Shown: positions 1-12,635 of the stretch, one piece after another | Numbering within the stretch: position 1 is the first letter of the stretch | Layout of the letters: every line of letters begins with the position of its first letter | Assembly: GCF_032854445.1 (NCBI RefSeq) | Contig: NC_088295.1 | Coordinates: 75,110,028-75,174,027 of the forward strand | Length of the DNA stretch: 64,000 nucleotides | Source of the DNA: Liolophura sinensis | Taxonomy: Eukaryota > Mollusca > Polyplacophora > Chitonida > Chitonidae | Reading direction: 5' to 3' | The notes under the pieces: model-generated | Told to the model about the DNA's origin: nothing | Database searches by the model: none | What the model saw: only the letters and a program-made list of their open reading frames with translations | Position numbers and translations under genes: made by a program

Positions 1-2465
1 TGAGGGAATTTTTCACTCTGATGATTTAGGTCAGGTTTAGGGGTGGTGGAAACCATGCAGGGCATGTGGAATACACCACCGCCATCGCTAGGTACACGAC
101 AAACCTACCAACGTCAAGCTGCAGCCCATGGAGCGAATAGATCCGAAAACGTTACACCATTTCTTCCTGGCCTTACAGTCGTGAAGAACTATATATATAT
201 AAAAGGGTTTTGAGTTGAAATAATGTCTAAGAAACATCAAACGAAAATCAAATAAACTTACAAAAACTACGCAAATACAAAACACAACAACGACAACACT
301 TCCTTATCATGTCGGTCAGTTCATTTTATCAAGGAAGTGGTTCTCTCATCTGAAATGAGACCATTTGAAGTAAATTAATACGACGCGTTGATTAGGGTGA
401 TAGATGCATGTCCGCTTGTGGCCTGTATGGACAGTAGAGTGACTGTGTTCACAGGAGCCGACTTTGACTGTTAATAATATGCGTGTGGTTATCATTGTTA
501 GGCAGTTAACCACAGACTTTTATCTACATGTAGGCCTACTTACATGTGTCTTCAGTCATTTGGAGTCTTAATAATACACTGCGTTTGTTGTTGTTTTTTT
601 TGTCAATCAGGTTAGATCTTTATAACCACTGCCGTGATTTACCACTGTTTCCGTGTTCACCCGTTCGCCAATGGGTTCGGAGATTGGAGTAGATTTCAGC
701 TATCATCACTGGAAGGTTTTATATGAGGATGTTTGTGTGGTTATCTGGCAAAGCGCGACTGCTTTCCTTTTACTAGTGAGTGATACAGGTTGAACAATGT
801 CGATGATGACGTAATAGAAGACATCGCTACACGACTCATGAATTCCTGACACAGAGTATAGAAAGGCGTAAGCCCAATTGTAGAGATATATTTACGAGAA
901 ATGTACATAGCTTTCTCTATGCAAAATCATTGTGACCTGTTGAACAAAGAAGACGTATCGAATGTACAGAAAAGAATGTTAAGCTGATATGTGTATTCAT
1001 ACTATTTGGCAGTCCTTGAAATTATGTGGTTGTTTAAAGCAGTCAGCAATTAAATTCAGTGAAAGAATCTAACCGTTTGATTTATATACGCACAAGAAAA
1101 ATAAGTTTTCACTTTCACACCAAATCCTTCCTGCTCTTTCCACGGAATGATTTTAACTCTGTAGTTAGCGTAATCGTCTTTGTATAATAGAAAATCATAT
1201 GTCACTCATAAAATATAGTCGGAAAATCCCAAGACTGTTTCAGCCTTAGGGTTGCCCAACCAACGGATGTTTGCTAGTTGCAGGCCCGGGTTCAAGCTCA
1301 GGTTAAACCGTTCAGTCACATGCTTTAGAAATGACAGCCTTGATTTTTATGTGATTAGCATTCCACATAAAGGCATAATGGTCTAACCGTTGTCATCCTA
1401 CCAAGTGGTTTCTGTTGAACGTGGTTAAGGGAGTTGGTCTTGCAACTATTGACCTGGGCTAGCTTGCAAAAAAAAGTTACAATCCATTGTAGACCTTACA
1501 ATTCAGCTTACAACTGATTGTAAAAATACGCTGCGCCGTTTGCACAAAGGAACTTTACGGGGATTGTAAATTTTTGCAGTTACACTCGCGATCGTACGAA
1601 TGTTTTGACTTATGACTTTTGTTTTGACTCTTGACTTTTGTATTATGTGTGGTGTCTTATGCATGGGAACGTTCTATGCATATGTACCTGAGACATATAT
1701 AAATATGTCGGTATTAGAGCATCCTGCTACCAAAAGAAAATACCGGTGTAATATACAATAACAGTAATGTTGAAAGTGAAACTAAACCTAAAGACCTAAA
1801 TCAAAAACATCACAGTCTGCTGACGGCGGATGAACCAGTACAGCGCTTAACATGTCCCTTTATGCTGTCAGGAAAATACCAAGGGTGTAAGAAATAACGC
1901 ACGCCTAAAGGGCTTGAATCCGGGACTCACTCACGCTTTCGAGGTTGACGGCTTTAAAGTGTCCCCACGTGTTTATCACGTGTATATTGAGTGCACTGAC
2001 ACTCGCTACAACTACAACGCCATAATATGTGTCTTGAACGACAGTGTACGTGTCGAGCTGAAATGCTAGTGCCTGTCAATATGTAATTCCTACCATGCGT
2101 GGCAATTATAGCGGTAAGTTCAGAAGGTGTGTTGTATGGCGTTATCATAGTGTGGATCTAAGGCTGATATCCAGGCAGGGAGACATGGAAAATCTACATA
2201 CCACATCCAAGAATAATTGCCGATAATCACATTTAGGCATGATGCAATTTTATCACTGATAGCTTGAGATTACATCATATTAGGTTATTAATGTGTATAG
2301 CAAAATGAATATTTGTGGTTAGTAAAACAATATCACAAAGGAACGTCTGATCGTTTTCAAAAATAATTATTAAGAAAGTCACAATGACTGTCAGATGGAC
2401 TCTTCCGGAAAAATCTCAGACATTTGGCTGCCGACAAGTTTTTGAAGAACTTTCTAACGTGTGAC
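1..2465. other. Non-coding stretch, no gene seen
   Basis: AT-rich sequence with frequent stops in all frames. The only structure noticed is a B-box-like motif (cccgggttcaagctcagg, near 1288-1305), which could be a decayed tRNA-derived repeat. No exon with splice signals or recognisable protein similarity was found. Confidence 0.5.
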
Positions 2466-2469
2466 TTGC

Positions 2470-3190
2470 AGATGTAGTTCCAGCTCATGGCTAGCACATG
2501 AACAATAGTGTCGATTGTTCCAGCCCAGGGCTAGCACCTGACCAATCAGTGATTCCATTGTTCCTTTCACGGGATGCACATGACCACTGATTTGGATTGT
2601 TCCAGCCCACGGCTTGCACACGACCACTGGTGTTGATTGCTCCAGCCCCCGGCTTCTACATGACCAGTGGTGTCAACTGTTCCAGCCCACGGCTTGCACA
2701 TGACCAGTGGTGTTGATTGCTCCAGCCCCCGGCTTCTCCATGACCAGTGGTGTCGACTGTTCCAGCCCACGGCTTCTCCATGACCAGTGGTGTCGACTGT
2801 TCCAGCCCACGGCTTCTACATGACCAGTGGTGTTGATTGCTCCAGTCCCCGGCTTCTACATGACCAGTGGTGTCGACTGTTCCAGCCCACGGCTTCTACA
2901 TGACCAGTGGTGTTGATTGCTCCAGTCCCCGGCTTCTACATGACCAGTGGTGTCGACTGTTCCATCCCACGGCTTCTACATGACCAGTGGTGTTGATTGC
3001 TCCAGTCCCCGGCTTCTACATGACCAGTGGTGTCGACTGTTCCAGCCCACGGCTTCTACATGACCAGTGGTGTTGATTGCTCCAGTCCTCGGCTTCTACA
3101 TGACCAGTGGTGTCGACTGTTCCAGCCCACGGCTTGCACATGACCAGTGGTGTTGATTGCCCCAGTCCACGGCCTGCACATGACCAATGA
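2470..3190. repeat. Satellite with 40-bp monomer and 80-bp higher-order unit
   Basis: About 18 head-to-tail copies of a 40-bp monomer. Two monomer types alternate strictly through most of the array (about 2600-3160): one carries tgtcgactgttccagcccac and the other tgttgattgctccagtcccc, so the real repeat is an 80-bp dimer. Monomers at the left edge (2470-2600) are diverged and contain an indel, as expected for array edges. Short minus-strand reading frames here are by-products of the repeat. Confidence 0.93.
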
Positions 3191-3211
3191 GTTCTTGTGT
3201 TTTCTATTGTG

Positions 3212-3364
3212 TTTGAAAAATTACTCTTAACCAAATAAGCCATTTGTTCAAATTTATTTTGCTGGCGTCGCCCTGAGTAGTCCATCATCATTATTCCGTC
3301 ACATGCAAATGTAGCTTGCAGGCGAACGACAGGTCATACAGTTAAGTCAAACGAAAGCAGCAAG
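3212..3364 (+). repeat. Dispersed direct repeat, copy 1
   Basis: About 150 bp starting gaaaaattactcttaaccaa and ending near aagtcaaacgaaagcagca recurs at 4343-4497 in the same orientation, with scattered substitutions. It begins just past the 40-bp satellite. The element type is not identified; it may be a decayed transposon end or a segmental duplication. Confidence 0.75.
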
Positions 3365-4046
3365 GACAGTGTGAAAATTGACCTCTAGTTTGAGCACAGT
3401 TTTTTTTTACGACTGGTGATGGACCACTGGGCATGACGTATGCATTCAAGGCTGCACCGCACAATACAACGGATTATAAGGTTTAAAGAGTTCGTAAAAT
3501 AACATAATGTTATACTTGCGAAGACCGACACGCCATGTAATTATACAAGCTAACGTTAACCACTCTGTTTGCTCTCTTCTACTAATTTTTGTTTTAAAAA
3601 GATTAAAAATTAGAAAATCACAAGTCCACAGTATTGCGAATATAACATACATTTTAATAACATGTCAGGAAGTCAGTGAAGTGTGGTGGTTTGTCATGCC
3701 GGGAGAGTTACAGCTGCATCCACTGATTTGATTGGCTAAAAGGATATATTCATTAACTCAAGGTCATTGGTCTTAAAGTGCAACCAGTCCAGCTTGAATT
3801 TGTTTTTATATTCCTTTAAAAATATGAATGAGTAGAGCCTGTGTATATGTAAACTGGAATAGCTTTGATCTAGATGCCGTTAATCATAGCTGTTAACAGA
3901 CAGAGCAATACATGAATAGATGTTCACACAATGAATACAGTGAACTGTTTACCTCTAACTTAGCTCAGCTCAAAGTCATACTTGATTTATGCCTCTTCAA
4001 AAATCTCATAAAAAGCTCTCCGATAATGTTTGTTATCCAGGACCTT

Positions 4047-4207
4047 AACATTTATTTATTTATTTTTGTTTAACGGCGCAACAAACAAAATTAAATAATG
4101 TCTCCAGTTCCCGCCATCACTGAGAGCGGGGGGATCTACAGACTCCCTGCCCAACACCGGTACTGAACCACAAGTCTCGCACATTACCACTAAGCCACGT
4201 CCTGCTC
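4047..4207 (-). mobile_element. Compact tRNA-derived SINE, complete
   Basis: Read on the minus strand it has a pol III A-box-like motif (tggcttagtggtaatg), a B-box-like motif (gtggttcagtaccgg), a short body and an (AAAT)n tail, all within about 160 bp. It ends in gcgccgttaaacaaaaataaat, related to but distinct from the longer SINE family that dominates the window. No clear target-site duplication was seen. Confidence 0.65.
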
Positions 4208-4342
4208 TTCAGAGACACATGACCGTTATTTTATCTACAGAAAAAATGATGTGTTTCTGTTACTACATACAAACACGTAAGTTCTAATAGTCATTATTTA
4301 AACATAGACACGCTATCAACATATAAATTTATTTTTTTGACA

Positions 4343-4497
4343 GAAGCTGAAAAATTACTCCTAACCATATAAGCCATTTGTTCACATTTGTTTTGCTGGG
4401 GTCGCTCAAGTATAGTCCACCATTATTATTCTGGCATATGCAAGTATAGCCTACAAACGAACAAAAGGTCACACAATTAAGTCAAACGAAAGCAGCA
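4343..4497 (+). repeat. Dispersed direct repeat, copy 2
   Basis: Second copy of the 3212-3364 sequence, sharing taagccatttgttca, agtccaccat/agtccatcat and the terminal aagtcaaacgaaagcagca. About 980 bp lies between the copies and includes the compact SINE. Confidence 0.75.
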
Positions 4498-4499
4498 GG

Positions 4500-6060
4500 T
4501 ACATTTGTTTTGATTATAAAATGATTATGAGAAAAAAATTATTTTGACACAGACAGGCCAACAACATGCAAAAGTATTTGTTCACACAAGCCGTGGGCGT
4601 ACATCAATATATATGTAATGAAATTAATGATTTCTGGCGTTGTTGTATTTTCACGAAACATGCACAAGATAAATGGCGAACCCTTGTGTGGTAAATACCT
4701 GCGGGATAAACGTGTTATTTGTGCTGCTAATCTATATGCCAGCAACGAATGTATTAACTCTGTATCTGTAACAATGTATATCATGAACAATTATACATGC
4801 GTAACTACATGTATATATTCAGAGCTTACCACCTTCCATACCAACCCCGCTAATGTTTTAAAACCATTCGGTTGGAAAAAATACTAAAAATATAAATGGA
4901 ACTAATTTTCTTCACATTTTAATTTTAGTGTTTTCATTGCATTTTACGCTTGTTGAAAAATGCGCTTTGCTCGGTGATCTATAGATTTGATCCTTATAGT
5001 TAGACAACATAGAGGATTTGGAATGTCGATTCACTTAACTTAATAATGTTAGAACCGTCTGTGCTTGATGCTGCCTCAATTTAGACTAAAAAATAAGTCT
5101 GGATGGATTTAAAACATGGATTTACATACACTGATTGACCTGACTATTTGCTAATGAAGAAAACATTTGAGAAACATTGCAGAAAACAAAATCTATCAAT
5201 CCAAAACACACAGTATAATTATAATTAACCTAAAGAATTTCAACCCTTATCAAGCTTAAATGCGCACTACGCCTTTATGTAATCAGACATACCTGTAAAC
5301 ATTTAAGATCAAAGGGCACTGACGAGACTGTCTGAAAAAATTGTAATGTGTACAACAGCGTCATGGGTGAATAAGTTTGAAAAAATGGTGTGATACAATC
5401 AAATGCGAATTTAACGTTGATTTATTATCATGGCAATCAGTGATATGAATGTGGCACTCAAATCCTTGCGGTGGTAGTATGGGGTATTAACTGGATTTTA
5501 TTCCCAATTCTTGACATAACTTTACATGTGCATTCATGTAAAACGGAGCCTGGTTAAAAATCCACACCTGAAAAGCTACTTGACAGATTACATGGATTAC
5601 ACCTAGTACACTAAACCCACAGCGAAATGTTTAATAAGCAGAAAATACCACCGGTTAATGGCATATCTGGACATACCATACAGTGTTTATATTCACAATG
5701 GTCTCATTGGTTTAAACCCATGGGTTTACCGGAAACATTTATGTGCGGAAACCTTGGTGTTAAAACAAGAAAATCTACATCCTCAACCTATCAGAAGACA
5801 GAGATGCTGTCGTGTTAGTGTAGACCACGCTTACGTGGGGGCGTGGAGGGTGTCTTAATATGTAGTTTATACCCTGGAGTGCCAAAACTATGCCTCTCAA
5901 TTATGAGGTTAGCGGAAAGATACTTTCATCACTGTACTACACGTAATTTTATGGCCCAAGTATACATTGTAAAAGAATAACACAGAATGTGTGCCGTATG
6001 CTTTTGTGAATTTAATATTTACGTTTTCACTAATGTCATTAATTACAACAGGTAAAACGG
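4500..6060. other. Non-coding stretch, no gene seen
   Basis: Short overlapping open frames only, none resembling a known protein or bounded by convincing splice sites. Composition is AT-rich and unremarkable. Confidence 0.45.
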
Positions 6061-6066
6061 TGTGTG

Positions 6067-6249
6067 ACATTCACAATGTCAGTGAGAAGGTCTGTCAGCA
6101 ACCTGTGGATGGTTGTGGGTTCCCCCCGGGCTCTGCCAGGTTTCCACCCACCATAACGCTGGCCCGCCGTCGTACAAGTGAAATATTCTTGAGTACGGCG
6201 TAAAAACCCAATTAAATAAATAAATAAACAAAACATTCACAATGTCAGT
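6067..6249 (+). mobile_element. 5'-truncated SINE with 17-bp target-site duplication
   Basis: The SINE body (6084-6232) has the family's 3' region: a ctgtcagcaacctg segment, cccgggctctgcc, ccaccataacgctgg, gtgaaatattcttgagtacggcg and an (AAAT)n tail. It is flanked by acattcacaatgtcagt at 6067-6083 and 6233-6249, a perfect 17-bp duplication. The tRNA head is missing, the usual 5' truncation of retroposition. The insertion lies at the left margin of the adjacent 36-bp minisatellite. Confidence 0.92.
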
Positions 6250-6930
6250 CAAGTACAGAACATTCCCGCACGACGTAACTACAGTCAAGTACAGAACATT
6301 CCCGCACGACGTAACTACAGTCAAGTACAGAACATTCCCGCACGACGTAACTACAGTCAAGTACAGAACATTCCCGCACGACGTAACTACAGTCAAGTAC
6401 AGAACATTCCCGCACGACGTAACTACAGTCAAGTACAGAACATTCCCGCACGACGTAACTACAGTCAAGTACAGAACATTCCCGCACGACGTAACTACAG
6501 TCAAGTACAGAACATTCCCGCACGACGTAACTACGGTCAAGTACAGAACATTCCCGCACGACGTAACTACAGTCAAGTACAGAACATTCCCGCACGACGT
6601 AACTACAGTCAAGTACAGAACATTCCCGCACGACGTAACTACAGTCAAGTACAGAACATTCCCGCACGACGTAACTACAGTCAAGTACAGAACATTCCCG
6701 CACGACGTAACTACAGTCAAGTACAGAACATTCCCGCACGACGTAACTACAGTCAAGTACAGAACATTCCCGCACGACGTAACTACAGTCAAGTACAGAA
6801 CATTCCCGCACGACGTAACTACAGTCAAGTACAGAACATTCCCGCACGACGTAACTACAGTCAAGTACAGAACATTCCCGCACGACGTAACTACAGTCAA
6901 GTACAGAACATTCCCGCACGACGTAACTAC
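6247..6930. repeat. 36-bp minisatellite, 19 nearly identical units
   Basis: Nineteen head-to-tail units of exactly 36 bp (684 bp), starting gtcaagtacagaacattccc. Only one base difference between units was noticed (an a-to-g change near 6534). Because 36 is divisible by three, one plus-strand frame and two minus-strand frames stay open through the whole array, giving spurious frames of 224-290 codons. There is no splice, promoter or family evidence for translation. Confidence 0.97.
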
Positions 6931-6959
6931 GGAGGATAGTAAACTAGTCAAATAAAATT

Positions 6960-8060
6960 ACAGCTTTGTTGCTCACTCTGTCTTTTGAGACAGAATTACA
7001 GAAGACTTAGATGAGCTTTTATGCTGTTCTTCTTAAGAGTGGTACCAATGCAAATTCTACGATTGCAGCCATAACAGAATGTAATATGTGAGTACATACT
7101 GCTGAGCGTGGAACTAAGTTGGACATAACATCTATTTGAAAAAAATAATAATAAAAGAACGAATGCAAGGATGGCTTAGCAGTTATTTATGATACTGCTG
7201 ATGAATGTATTATAGGGGGAGACTATTACTGCAAATTCCATCAAACATAGTTTAGTCACCAACCAGGCATGATGTGGTTTGCCAAAATATATTTTGTCAG
7301 TCCAGACTCACTACCTGTATTGCACCGAGTTTTGGAAAATTGCTTTAGGGCCTACTCTTTTTGATTTAAATGTTGGAAATAAAGATATTGACAAAGATTT
7401 ACTGAGTAAACATTTATCATTAATGTTTAATGACGTATTCAGAAATTATTCACTTCTACGACAGCGGTCAGTCTCTTGTGTGGACATGGGTTTTACATCT
7501 TTAAATGTAAAAAAGGCCCTCACCCAGATTAATGGTACCCAAATAAAACTATGATTAATGATAATCTTGTTAGTGCGATAAGATGAAATGATAAGTCTGC
7601 TTCAGTTGACAGTTATGTATGACGTTTTTTATTGCTGTAAATTTCAAGCAGGGCGTTAATTAGTGAGTCTGTGTTCAAGCTGAAACGAACCTGTCTTCAG
7701 AGTTCTCACCATAGGACCTAGTTTACGACAGCTTTGTTAAACTTGCCAGCTCAATAGGCACCGGTTAATGAAAGTAAATATTAACTCAAGTTGTATAGAT
7801 ATAGAAATGATGCAGGGAATGTCAAGGTATTTGAAATGTATATTCTTCCAGATGAGGTGATTTATACATACAAACATAGAATTACCTAACTTGATTTTAG
7901 TTAGGATTAAAAATGAAACCTTCGATTTGTTACAAAGATTCCATATTCGCTATTCAAACCAATGTGTCCTTATTTACCAAGAGCATTTTCAGTTATTGCC
8001 TTTCAGTAATTATCAGCCTCGCACGTGTACTATTTATAGTGTTATAATGGTTCAGAGTAT
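6960..8060. other. Non-coding stretch; unassigned 91-codon frame
   Basis: AT-rich. A plus-strand open frame at 7279-7554 has a mixed, non-repetitive composition but matches no family I recognise and has no clear splice context, so it is not called as a gene. Confidence 0.35.
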
Positions 8061-8065
8061 GGGCA

Positions 8066-8122
8066 TACTGGCCAAGTACTCTATTGCTATGAGGCAACCA
8101 TGTAGTTACTGGCCAAGTTATA
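8066..8122 (+). repeat. Isolated fragment of the 41-bp satellite
   Basis: About one and a half units of the array found at 9640-11250 (tactggccaagt, ctattgctatgaggcaacca, gtagttactggccaag), lying 1.5 kb upstream of it. It is an outlier of the same repeat family. Confidence 0.75.
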
Positions 8123-8371
8123 AAGAAATTTTAGTAACTTTATTGCCGATCGTTAATAGTCGGCAACAGACGAGGCTGAAATTTTGTTAAAGGTAATTGA
8201 TTGGGTAACTCTACTTTCCTACATTTGACTTGGGCGTAACCACCTATCAATGTGCGTTAAGCAGTGGTTAGTAACTATTAACGGTGATAAATCTATTCAA
8301 GAGACTATCTCAAGAAAACATTATTAATTTTAAGCATACCGTTTAGCCATAAACATCATGGTGTTGTCTTT

Positions 8372-8566
8372 AATAATTTATTTATTTATTTATTTGATTG
8401 GTGTTTTACGCCGTACTTAAGAATATCTCGCTTATTCGACGGCGGTCAGCATTATGGTGGGAGGAAACCGGGCAGAGCCCGGAGACAACCCGCTGGCCGC
8501 CGTCGTATAAGTGAAGTATTCTTGAATTTGGCGTGAAACACCAATCAAATAAATCAAAGAAATCAA
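8372..8566. mobile_element. Inverted pair of truncated SINEs, tails outward
   Basis: The left half (8372-8488) is the 3' part of the SINE on the minus strand. The right half (about 8490-8566) is the 3' part on the plus strand. The two 3' regions are complementary over about 75 bases with a short spacer, so a transcript across them could fold into a long hairpin. Both lack the tRNA head. Confidence 0.85.
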
Positions 8567-9639
8567 ACCAGACAGCAACAAGTAACATTTTTAAAGTCCA
8601 TGGTATGACCCAACGTGGGTTTGGTCTCTGGTCTCCCGACTTCAAGTTTGTCTATTTATCTGTTTTCAATATGCATCTGTAATCAGGATGCCGAATAAGA
8701 AACTTGAAATTTCAAGGGTTTTAGCACACAAAGTATTTCTTTCTTCTCAGAGGCAAGACGAGCACAAATTATCACTGTAAAATGAGAATGGGATCAAGTC
8801 AATTATATGCACATTTATTTACCTACAACATCATTAATGATAGTTAGTGTCATAATTGTACTTGCGTATTTGAAAGTCCGAGGTATCATTCTTTCCTCTG
8901 TCCAATCCTCCCTTTATAGCCCTTGGGCTGTACGATAATCCTCAAGAAATATTTCCATTGAATTACAAATACAATTAAAATTTAAGCGCCTAGAACGACT
9001 AATTAAGAAACCCGTAAAAATTACTGAAAGCCATATTTCATGCGTAGTGAATTTTTCTACATTCCCTCTTTATTTTTTCAGAAAACTACGAGTCGTTTAA
9101 TACTTAATTTCAGCCAATCAAATGACACCTTGTTTGATATGACACCTTGGGCGAGTTTCAGAATACTTTTTAAAACTCTGGCAACGAGTGATAAACACGT
9201 ATAAATCAAACAGATATTGATCTCTGCCCTGTATTTTTTGGTAGTGCACGGGGGCGAAGTGAAATTAAAAATGAATCCAGTTTTCGACAAATAATTCATA
9301 ATTCATAAGTTTGTTGAATGAAGTCAGAAAAGTACAGAACCTTTTATAATATACGTTCATTTAAAGACTTTAATTTACCATTCAGTAAGACATAGTCTGT
9401 ATAAAAGTCTAATTAACGACGACAATGCTTTCCAATTATTTAGAATATGTCTCATTTTGTTGCAGATACAATTTGAGAGCAAAAATTAAATCGCTATTAC
9501 TGATTCGTGCAGCTGTCAACGTATCGCTGACCGTAAATTTTGCCCCAGTGGTAATAAAGACATAGTCATGCATCGCTAAGATTTATTGATGCATTTGTTG
9601 ATTCATAAGTTTTTAAAACCAAATTTAAGAGTACTTCAC

Positions 9640-11250
9640 TGGTCTGGCAAATGTGTATTTACTGGTCAAGTTGTCGATTGCTTTGAGGCAATCGTTTAGT
9701 AAGCTGCCAAGTAGTCTATTGCTATGAGGCAATCGTATAGTTACTGGCCAAGTAGTCTATTGCTATGAGACATTCTTGTAGTTACTGACCAAGTAGTCTA
9801 TTGTTATGAGATATTCTTGTAGTTACTGGTCAAGTAGTCTATTGCTATGAGGCGATCGTATAGTTACTGATCAAGTAGCCTATTGCTGTCTAACATTCGT
9901 GTAGTTACTGGCCAAGCAGTTTATTGCAATGAGGCAACCATGTCGTTACTGGTCAAGTATTCTGTTGTTATGAGGCAACCATGTAGTTACTGGTCAAGAA
10001 TTCTGTTGTTAATAGGCGATCGTATAGTTACTGACCAATTAGTCTATTGCTATGAGACATTCGAGCAGTTGCTGGCCAAGTAGTCTATTTCTATGTGACA
10101 TTCGTGCAGTTACTGGCCAAACAGTTTATTGCAATGAGGCAACCGTGTAGTCACTGGCCAAGTAGCCTATTGCTCTGAGACTTTCGGGCAGTTACTGACC
10201 AAGTAGACTGTTGTCATGAGGAAACCTTGTAGTTACAGGCGAAGTAGTCCGTCGTTGTTAGGCAAACCTGTAACTACTGGCCAAGTAGTCTGTTGTTATG
10301 AGACATTCGTGCAGTTACTGGACAAGTATTCTGTTGTTTTGAAGCAATCGCGTAGTTACTGGCCAAGTAGTTTATTGCAGTAAGGGAATCAGGTAGTTAC
10401 TGGTCTGCTTGTCTGTTGCAATGAGGCAATAGTGTAGTTACTGGCCAAGTATTCTGTTGCTCTGAGGGAATCAGGTAGTTACTGGTCTGCTTTTCTATTG
10501 CAATGAGGCAATAGTGTAGTTACTGGCCAAGCATTCTGTTGCTATGAGGCAATCGTGTACTTACTGACCAAGTAGTCTATTGCTATGAGACATTCGAGCA
10601 GTTACTGGCCAAGTAGTTTATTGCAATGAGGGAATCGGATAGTTACTGGCCTGCTTGTCTATTGCAATGAGGCAATAGTGTAGTTACTAGCCAAGTACAT
10701 GTAGTCTGTTGTTATGAGACATTCGGGTAGTTACTGACCAAGTAGCCTGTTACTATGAAGTAATCAGGTAGTTACTGGCCTACTTGTCTATTGTATGAGG
10801 CAATCGGGTAATTACTTGTCAAGTTGTCTATTGTATGAACTAATCATGTAATTACTTGTCAAGTTGTCTATTGTATGAGCTGATCGTATAATTATTTGTC
10901 AAGTTGTCTGTTGCATGAGTTGATCATGTAGTTACGTGTCAATTTGTCTATTGTATGAACTAATCGCATAATTACTTGTCAAGTTGTCAATTGTATGAAC
11001 TGATCGTGTAATTACTTGTCAAGTTGTCTATTGTATGAGCTGATCGTATAATTATTTGTCAAGTTGTCTATTGTATGAATTGATCGTGTAATTACTGGCC
11101 AAGTTGTCTATTGCTACGAAGCAATCGTAAAGTACTGGTCAAGTTGTCTGCTGAATGATGTAGTCGTTTAGTTACTGGTTTTCTTTTGCTTGAAGTAATC
11201 ATATAGTTACTACTCTTGCAATGGTGTAATCGTGTAATTAATGGCCAGGT
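9640..11250. repeat. Degenerate 41-bp satellite array
   Basis: About 39 diverged units built on tagttactggccaagtagtc followed by tattgctatgaggcaatcg. Subfamilies occupy blocks: agacattc units on the left, and units with aattacttgtcaagttgtc clustered at 10800-11100. High divergence contrasts with the homogeneous 36-bp array 3 kb upstream, so this one is older. Confidence 0.92.
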
Positions 11251-12085
11251 TGGTATTAGGGGATCTTGTAGTTTCCGGTCGGCTTGTCTGTTTTAGTGAC
11301 GTTATGGGTATAATTCCCCAAATTGTAGTTTCCCGGACATTTTTCTCAGGCCTTCATCATAATGAATTGAAATTTTGGTGCCCGTCTTCCCTACAGTCAA
11401 GGTCCACATTATGTTGTCGACTTTTACCAAAACTTGATCATTCTGGCCTGCATTAGTTTTTCAAGACTAGTTGCCTTAAGGTTTCCTGAGTTGAAGCTTA
11501 AGACCAAGCTCAGTTCATAGGGAAGAGATTTTATGTTGTTCTGCTGAGATTTTATCTCATTTCTCAACAAATACTTGTTTCTGATGGATGACCCTTGGGA
11601 GACCTGATAACATCCCGTGATGATTCAAGATGATTCTAGATTCCCATCTTGTCGAACAATAATTTGCACACTATTGCCCTGATTCATTAAGTTCGATCTA
11701 ATCTAACTAGCAAAAACAAATATGGTTTTCGTACCATTTTCAAGAAATGATGTGCTTATTATTGGTCAAGAAAACAGTGAACATCTTGTAAAGACCTGAG
11801 TATTTGCTGCTTCATACGGTTTTCACCAGGGTTTTGAACCTTGTGTAGATTCTTTTTCTGTCTTCTGTAAATGATATTGTTTATTTATAACCAACTCAGC
11901 CACGGAGACCACCTAAATGATACTGTGAACCCATCAACCAGACTGAATGTCCTGCTCTTTGCTGACGTTGCCTTTGCTCGTCTCCATGGAGCTGATCCTG
12001 TCAGAACAACTCGATCATTTTTATAACTGGTTAATAAACATTTTAAGTGAATATTTTTTATAATACTTGAAAATGAAAATCACTC
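11250..12085. other. Non-coding stretch, no gene seen
   Basis: No supported exon, repeat or RNA gene. Open frames are short and unrecognised. Confidence 0.4.
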
Positions 12086-12088
12086 AGG

Positions 12089-12290
12089 AGGATCCCACCA
12101 ATGCGGTCGTTGTGACATCAAGCTCATGTTGGCTTCCTCCCCGGCCCTACATGGAAAGGTCTGCCAGCAGCCGTCGGATTGGTCGTGGGTTCCCCCTCCC
12201 CCCGGGTTTCCTCCCACCATAATGCTGGCTACCGTCATACAAGTGAAACATTCCTCACTACGGCGTAAAACAATCAAATAAATAAATCAT
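12089..12290 (+). mobile_element. SINE, partial head and full 3' end
   Basis: Starts in the B-box region (aatgcggtcgttgtgacatc, caagctcatg), continues through the cccgggtttcctcccaccat body segment and ends in gcgtaaaacaatcaaataaa. The A-box part is missing. Orientation is plus. Confidence 0.85.
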
Positions 12291-12635
12291 TTTTATTCAT
12301 GTATGCCCATATTTATGCCCATATACTACTCCGGTGTAATATTTTCCATTGCAGGCCTGTTGAGATGTTAAGCAACTTTTTGAAAAATCTCTACATCTTA
12401 TTACTAATTCTCACATCTCCATTAGTTAACAGTTAATAAATTACTAAACAAAAATTTGTTCATTCTAATACTATTATTTAATACTATCAATTCTTCCGTG
12501 ACCACAGATATATTTTCGAGTCATAGCTTCATCGTTTCTTTCGGAAAATATCGGATGTGGACACATGCCCATCTCGCCAATCTATTCAGTCTAACTAAAC
12601 ATGACCTAACCGAAAGAGTGCATATATATAATTGT

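Noticed and set aside
6079-6955. 224-290 codon repeat proteins in the 36-bp array
   Set aside because: Three frames are open at once because the unit is a multiple of three; the longest frame also runs into the neighbouring SINE.
9640-11250. CRISPR-like array (regular repeats of ~41 bp)
   Set aside because: There are no unique spacers between conserved repeats; the whole unit is the repeat, and the DNA is clearly animal nuclear.
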